From NCBI GenBank assembly GCA_030054835.1, contig JASGVS010000008.1, positions 1 to 53,383 on the forward strand: DNA of 53,383 nucleotides. Reading direction: 5' to 3'. This DNA is from UBA3910 sp002391465 (GTDB lineage Bacteria > Bacillota > Limnochordia > Darwinibacteriales > Darwinibacteriaceae). Position numbers and translations under genes: made by a program. Positions 49,936-53,383 of the stretch are shown piece by piece (the stretch's first letter is position 1; every line of letters begins with the position of its first letter). The notes beneath the pieces were generated by a model. It did no database searches. It was given only the letters and a program-made list of their open reading frames with translations, and was not told where the DNA came from.

Positions 49936-50105
49936 TGCACTCATCCTTCCTGTTTTCCTCTTGTTACCACTATACAACGGGGGAGGGGAGGAAACCTATT
50001 GGCCCGGAAGTTGATTTTATCTCCGACTTTGGTCTGACCAATTCAACAAGGATTTTGTGGGCAAGAGGGGAATGTAGGGTGCAAAAGTGTTTAAAGGAGG
50101 AACCC

Positions 50106-50462
50106 ATGAAGTATCTATTTCTCTGTTACTCCCGCTGTTCCACCTGCAGGCGGGCCCGCGCTTGGCTTGACGAGCAGGGTGTTGACTACGTTTTCCGGGA
50201 CATTGTGGAGGAAAACCCCAGCAGGGAAGAGCTGGAGAAGTGGTTTACAATGAGTGAACGTCCGCTTAAGTCGTTTTTCAACACCAGTGGGAGGCTCTAT
50301 CGTGAACTGGGCCTAAAAGACCGTCTGCCCGAAATGTCCGAGGCAGAGCAGCTGGAACTATTGGCTACCGACGGCCTCTTGGTGAAAAGGCCCCTCTTGC
50401 TTGGGGAGGATTTTACCTTGGTTGGTTTTAGGCAAAAGGAGTGGGAGGAGAAGCTCACATAA
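50106..50462 (+). CDS. ArsC/Spx family protein
   Basis: A 118-residue thioredoxin-fold protein: CYSRCSTCRRARAWL with a CxxC pair (C11, C14), FRDIVEENPSREEL, FFNTSGRLYRELGL and LLVKRPLLLGEDFTLVGFRQKEWEE. This fits the Spx/YffB/arsenate-reductase-like family. CxxC rather than CX5R arsenate chemistry favours a redox or Spx/MgsR-type regulatory role; the R16/R17 after the pair are common in the group. The ATG follows AAAGGAGG. Confidence 0.85.
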   Translation: MKYLFLCYSRCSTCRRARAWLDEQGVDYVFRDIVEENPSREELEKWFTMSERPLKSFFNTSGRLYRELGLKDRLPEMSEAEQLELLATDGLLVKRPLLLGEDFTLVGFRQKEWEEKLT

Positions 50463-50557
50463 CAAGCTTCGCGGACACAATTGAGAGAAAACTTCACAGT
50501 TCATACTTGCAGGAAATGTATTCTTTTAGGTGAATTGTGCAACAAGAGGTGATCCGC

Positions 50558-50941
50558 ATGCCTAATACACTAGATGACCGAGTCGGGATTTTCTTCGTAG
50601 CTGATGGGGAGATTCTCCTCCATACCTGCTCGCTCGCTGAGGCTAAAGCCAAAGATGGCCTGCTTATTTATCCAGAGAGCCATGAGCAAGTCTGGACGCG
50701 CCGTCATGTCGAGAATTACGGTGTGGAGTATGATTATTTCCCCAGGGGTAGAATTGTTTATGTGCGTGAACACGATTATTTTGTCCTGTACCACAACGAA
50801 TGTTCTCGCCAGGCTGCCTTGGAAATACACAGTCGCTATCGCACTAAGCGCTGCCAGTTAGCCTACGACCTTTCCTACAGGTGCCATCAGTGCCGCTCAA
50901 AACGGTCAAGTGTATGGCAGCGCCTGCGGCGCCGTTCTTGA
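50558..50941 (+). CDS. Conserved-looking hypothetical protein
   Basis: A 127-residue protein with VGIFFVADGEILLHTCSLAEA, DGLLIYPESHEQVW, YDYFPRGRIVYVREHDYFVLYHNECSRQAA and a Cys-containing basic tail (RCHQCRSKRSSVWQRLRRRS). The aromatic PRGR segment looks structured and conserved, but I cannot name a family. The ATG at 50558 has AGAGGTGAT upstream. It is a single gene with a terminator. Confidence 0.65.
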   Translation: MPNTLDDRVGIFFVADGEILLHTCSLAEAKAKDGLLIYPESHEQVWTRRHVENYGVEYDYFPRGRIVYVREHDYFVLYHNECSRQAALEIHSRYRTKRCQLAYDLSYRCHQCRSKRSSVWQRLRRRS

Positions 50942-50972
50942 CATGCGGAAAAACTCCATCCCGTGGGTGGGC

Positions 50973-50994
50973 ACCCTCCTTAGGGAGGGTTTTT
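50973..50994 (+). terminator. Rho-independent terminator
   Basis: ACCCTCC-TTAG-GGAGGGT stem-loop followed by TTTTT. Confidence 0.88.
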
Positions 50995-51062
50995 CTCTGC
51001 AGGGATTTTAGTATGAAAGGGTAATGATCTTAGGGAACATATGATTGGATAGGAGGGTTAAG

Positions 51063-51776
51063 ATGAGCAACCAAGTTCGCTGGCTTGGCCATGCTGCCTT
51101 TGAAATTACCTCGGCCCAAGGAAAAAGGATCTTAATCGATCCTTGGATCACGGGAAACCCGTTATGCCCGGTGAAGGTGGAGGAGTTGGCAGGGCCAGAT
51201 TTGGTCCTAATCACCCACGACCACCACGATCATTACGGCAGCGATCTGCCCAGACTCCTGGGTGGGGGTAAGGGTATTCTAGTGGGCCAACCTGAGGTAA
51301 TGGCCAAAGCAAAGCAGGACGGGGTGGAAAAGGAGCAGATTATTACCGGAGGCTCCGGTATGAACATTGGGGGAACGGTGGAAATTGACGGCATCAAGGT
51401 GACCATGACACAGGCGGTGCATTCCTCCCAGGAGGCTGGCTCACCCTGCGGTTTTATTGTCACACTTGAGGACGGAACGGTTATCTACCACGCCGGAGAT
51501 ACGGGGATTTTTTCTTCCATGGAGCTGTTCGGCCGGTTGTACGAGATTGATGTGGCACTACTGCCCATTGGCAGCGTTTTTGTGATGGATCCGGAGCAGG
51601 CCGCCTTGGCTTTGAAGCTCCTACAGCCTAAGATAGCGGTGCCCATGCATTTTCTGACCTTTCCCGCCTTAGAGCAAAGTGCGGATAATTTCATCGCCGC
51701 CGCCAACAGGTGGGCGCCGGGAGTAAGGGTTGAAGTACTGCAACCGGGAGAGAGCCTTTTCGCCGAAAAATCGTGA
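51063..51776 (+). CDS. UPF0173 metal-dependent hydrolase
   Basis: A 237-residue MBL-fold hydrolase of the UPF0173/YtkL group. The metal motif is H52-D-H54-H-D56-H57, with AVHSS, YHAGDTGIF and the final PMHFLTFP ligands. DPWITGNP near the N-terminus is characteristic. The substrate is unknown. The ATG at 51063 has AGGAGGG upstream. Confidence 0.9.
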   Translation: MSNQVRWLGHAAFEITSAQGKRILIDPWITGNPLCPVKVEELAGPDLVLITHDHHDHYGSDLPRLLGGGKGILVGQPEVMAKAKQDGVEKEQIITGGSGMNIGGTVEIDGIKVTMTQAVHSSQEAGSPCGFIVTLEDGTVIYHAGDTGIFSSMELFGRLYEIDVALLPIGSVFVMDPEQAALALKLLQPKIAVPMHFLTFPALEQSADNFIAAANRWAPGVRVEVLQPGESLFAEKS

Positions 51777-51794
51777 AAAAGAGCAGGTAGACGC

Positions 51795-51823
51795 TTTACT
51801 ATTTGTACCAATAAGTTTAGAAT
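51795..51823 (+). promoter_or_regulatory. Sigma-A promoter of the ABC exporter
   Basis: TTTACT (51795-51800), a 17-bp spacer and TAGAAT (51818-51823), about 60 nt before the TTG at 51886. GTACCAATA occurs in the spacer (51805) and again at 51840-51848. Confidence 0.55.
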
Positions 51824-51885
51824 ACAAGACAGGAAGACAGTACCAATACTAAAAGAGACAAAGTAACAGAGATGTGGTGATGTGA

Positions 51886-53383
51886 TTGGCAGAAATACCG
51901 CTTGTCCGCGGTGATCTGGACGGTAGTGAACAGACGCTGAGCATTCGAGATAATGTGCTCCGCTGGGACGATGGGGAAAACGTCAAGAATTGGCCCCTGA
52001 CAGAAGTGAAGGAACTTGAGGTACGCCACTACGTGGGGACGGTTGCCCTGAGTGCAGTTTTTGTGGATGATACCGAACTGATTCTGCTTAGGGGCAGTTT
52101 GGGCAACCGTTCCTTCTATCAGGATTTTGCCCAGACAGTAAATGCCCAGATTAAGGGCACGGAGGCTGAACTGAGGGAGCACAGGCAGGATCGCTGCCCC
52201 AAGTGCAATCGTCTCTATCCCGATCCGGTACGGCCCATCTGTCCCAAATGCTTGGATAAGCGTTCTTTGTTCAAAAGGGTGTTGGGTTTAACTCCACCCT
52301 ATGCAAAATGGGTCGCCTTAATGGTTGTTTTGATGCTGGCCTCTTCCGCTGTGGGTCTATTATCTCCCTACGTGGGCGGAAGGGTCTTTTTCGATGAAAC
52401 GTTAAAGTCCGGTGGTAAATACGCTGGTAAGTTGGGTTATGTGGTTTTGGCCATGTTTGCTATTCAGCTGCTCACCCTGGTAATCAACATCTTCCAGGGG
52501 AGGGTGGGAGCGAAAGTGGCTGCCCAGATTGGCTATGACCTAAAAACGGGCGTTTTCAATGCCATGCAGAACCTGTCGCTGCGCTTCTATAACCAGCAGC
52601 AGACCGGTTCCCTCATGACCAGGGTGAATAACGATGCAGAACATCTCCAGTATTTTTTCCACGATGGACTGCCCTTTTTTATTGTTAACGCACTGCGTTT
52701 GATTGGTGTTATTATCATTCTTCTTGCTTTAGACTGGCAGCTCGCCCTGCCCGTACTTATTCCGGTCCCCTTAATAGTGTTTATTACGGTCAAGGTGAGA
52801 CCCATGCTCTGGCGTATGTACACCAAACGCTGGCGCGCCAGCTCCCGTTTGAATGCGGTTGTGAATGACTCGCTGAGCGGGATGCGTGTTATCAAAGCCT
52901 TCGGCCGGGAGGACGCTGAAATCGAACGCTTCGGCCGCCGTAATCGGCGCGTCTACGAAGTGTTTCGTGAAGTGGGCAACACCACTTCCACCGTCTTTCC
53001 CCTCCTTTCCTACCTAATGGGTATCGGTGCTTTAGTGATCTGGGGCTTTGGCGGTTGGCGGGTTGTCCGCGGCGATTTGACGCTGGGAACACTCATGACC
53101 TTTACCGGTTACTTGGGCATGCTCTACGGTCCCCTGGACTTTATGACCAGGGTGGTGGAGTGGTGGTCGTCGAGCATGAACTCGGCCCAGAGGATCTTTG
53201 AGATTATCGATTCTACCCAAGTGCTCTGGACGCCCGAGGGTGACGAGCTTGTTCAGATGCCCGAACTGAAGGGTGCTGTGGAGGCCCGGGATGTTTCCTT
53301 TAGCTACGAAGAGGGCAAACCCATCCTTGAAAACATCTCATTCAAGGTTGAACCGGGCGAGATGATCGGTATTGTGGGCCGCT
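51886..53383 (+). CDS. ABC exporter with N-terminal zinc ribbon (partial, runs off the window)
   Basis: At least 499 codons are present. Residues 1-100 form a beta-rich, PH-like domain (MAEIPLVRGDLDG ... FAQTVNAQIKG). A zinc ribbon follows with C104-x2-C107 and C119-x2-C122. A standard type-1 exporter membrane domain comes next, with six TMs (about 145-430), SLRFYNQQQTGSLMTRVNND and VIKAFGREDAEIERF. The nucleotide-binding domain begins near 465 (VSFSYEEGKPILENISFKVEPGE) and is cut before Walker A completes. The start is TTG at 51886, directly after an in-frame TGA. Exporters of this family move lipids, drugs or peptides. Confidence 0.85.
   Translation, partial: MAEIPLVRGDLDGSEQTLSIRDNVLRWDDGENVKNWPLTEVKELEVRHYVGTVALSAVFVDDTELILLRGSLGNRSFYQDFAQTVNAQIKGTEAELREHRQDRCPKCNRLYPDPVRPICPKCLDKRSLFKRVLGLTPPYAKWVALMVVLMLASSAVGLLSPYVGGRVFFDETLKSGGKYAGKLGYVVLAMFAIQLLTLVINIFQGRVGAKVAAQIGYDLKTGVFNAMQNLSLRFYNQQQTGSLMTRVNNDAEHLQYFFHDGLPFFIVNALRLIGVIIILLALDWQLALPVLIPVPLIVFITVKVRPMLWRMYTKRWRASSRLNAVVNDSLSGMRVIKAFGREDAEIERFGRRNRRVYEVFREVGNTTSTVFPLLSYLMGIGALVIWGFGGWRVVRGDLTLGTLMTFTGYLGMLYGPLDFMTRVVEWWSSSMNSAQRIFEIIDSTQVLWTPEGDELVQMPELKGAVEARDVSFSYEEGKPILENISFKVEPGEMIGIVGR

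Noticed and set aside
1..53383. CRISPR arrays, tRNA/rRNA genes, insertion sequences, prophage
   Set aside because: No regularly spaced repeats, no tRNA or rRNA signatures, no transposase or integrase genes recognised on either strand.

Overview
The window reads as chromosomal DNA of a spore-forming member of the Bacillota (Firmicutes). Strong AGGAGG ribosome sites, frequent TTG and GTG starts, Bacillus-type LexA boxes, a SleB/YpeB germination pair, a YpiB-like protein and a LysM coat-like gene behind a sigma-K-like promoter all point that way. Several features fit a cell with an outer membrane or periplasm-like space: two TolC-family proteins in one efflux operon, an RND pump, and a siderophore-binding protein with a cleavable signal peptide but no lipobox. 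A diderm spore-former (for example near Limnochordia, Halanaerobiia or Negativicutes) is an inference, not shown directly. I see no rRNA, tRNA, CRISPR array, prophage or insertion sequence; gene density is high.

Layout. 94-6008: a degenerate class A penicillin-binding protein homologue, a nucleotidyltransferase, thioredoxin, two coat-like genes sharing a Cys-containing domain, and a CapA-type phosphoesterase. 6161-8268: a small leader-like ORF, a CNNM/CorC membrane protein, a possible structured RNA and a zinc-ribbon protein. 8297-13301: an RND exporter and sleB-ypeB. 13279-17784: an SOS-controlled mutasome cassette (ImuB-like, DUF6504-like, DnaE2) with two LexA boxes. 17807-23560: a metallo-beta-lactamase-fold hydrolase, YpiB-like protein, signal peptidase I, a patatin-like lipase, DUF1538 with a P-II-like protein, and an aldo/keto reductase. 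23763-30680: a six-gene MacA/MacB/TolC-type export operon. 31396-35318: potABCD polyamine uptake. 35418-41402: tex, yigZ, a TPM/LemA pair and ilvE. 41343-45764: a Cys-rich AraC regulator divergent from a Fur-boxed siderophore ABC operon in YclNOPQ order. 45773-53383: small regulators and membrane proteins, a uridine-kinase-like P-loop protein, nitroreductase, a divergent PfkB kinase, a candidate small RNA that may encode a 31-residue Arg-rich peptide, a DUF4097 protein, an ArsC/Spx-like protein, a UPF0173 hydrolase and an ABC exporter with an N-terminal zinc ribbon that runs off the end.

The points most worth following up are: (i) the penicillin-binding protein homologue that has lost its glycosyltransferase and transpeptidase active-site motifs; (ii) the roughly 255-nt transcript unit at 48793-49081, with a perfect consensus promoter, a possible ATA-initiated basic microprotein and repeated UCCC motifs; (iii) the paired TolC-like proteins, one without its beta-barrel segments; and (iv) the SOS-driven mutasome. 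All assignments come from reading sequence and motifs; no database search was run.
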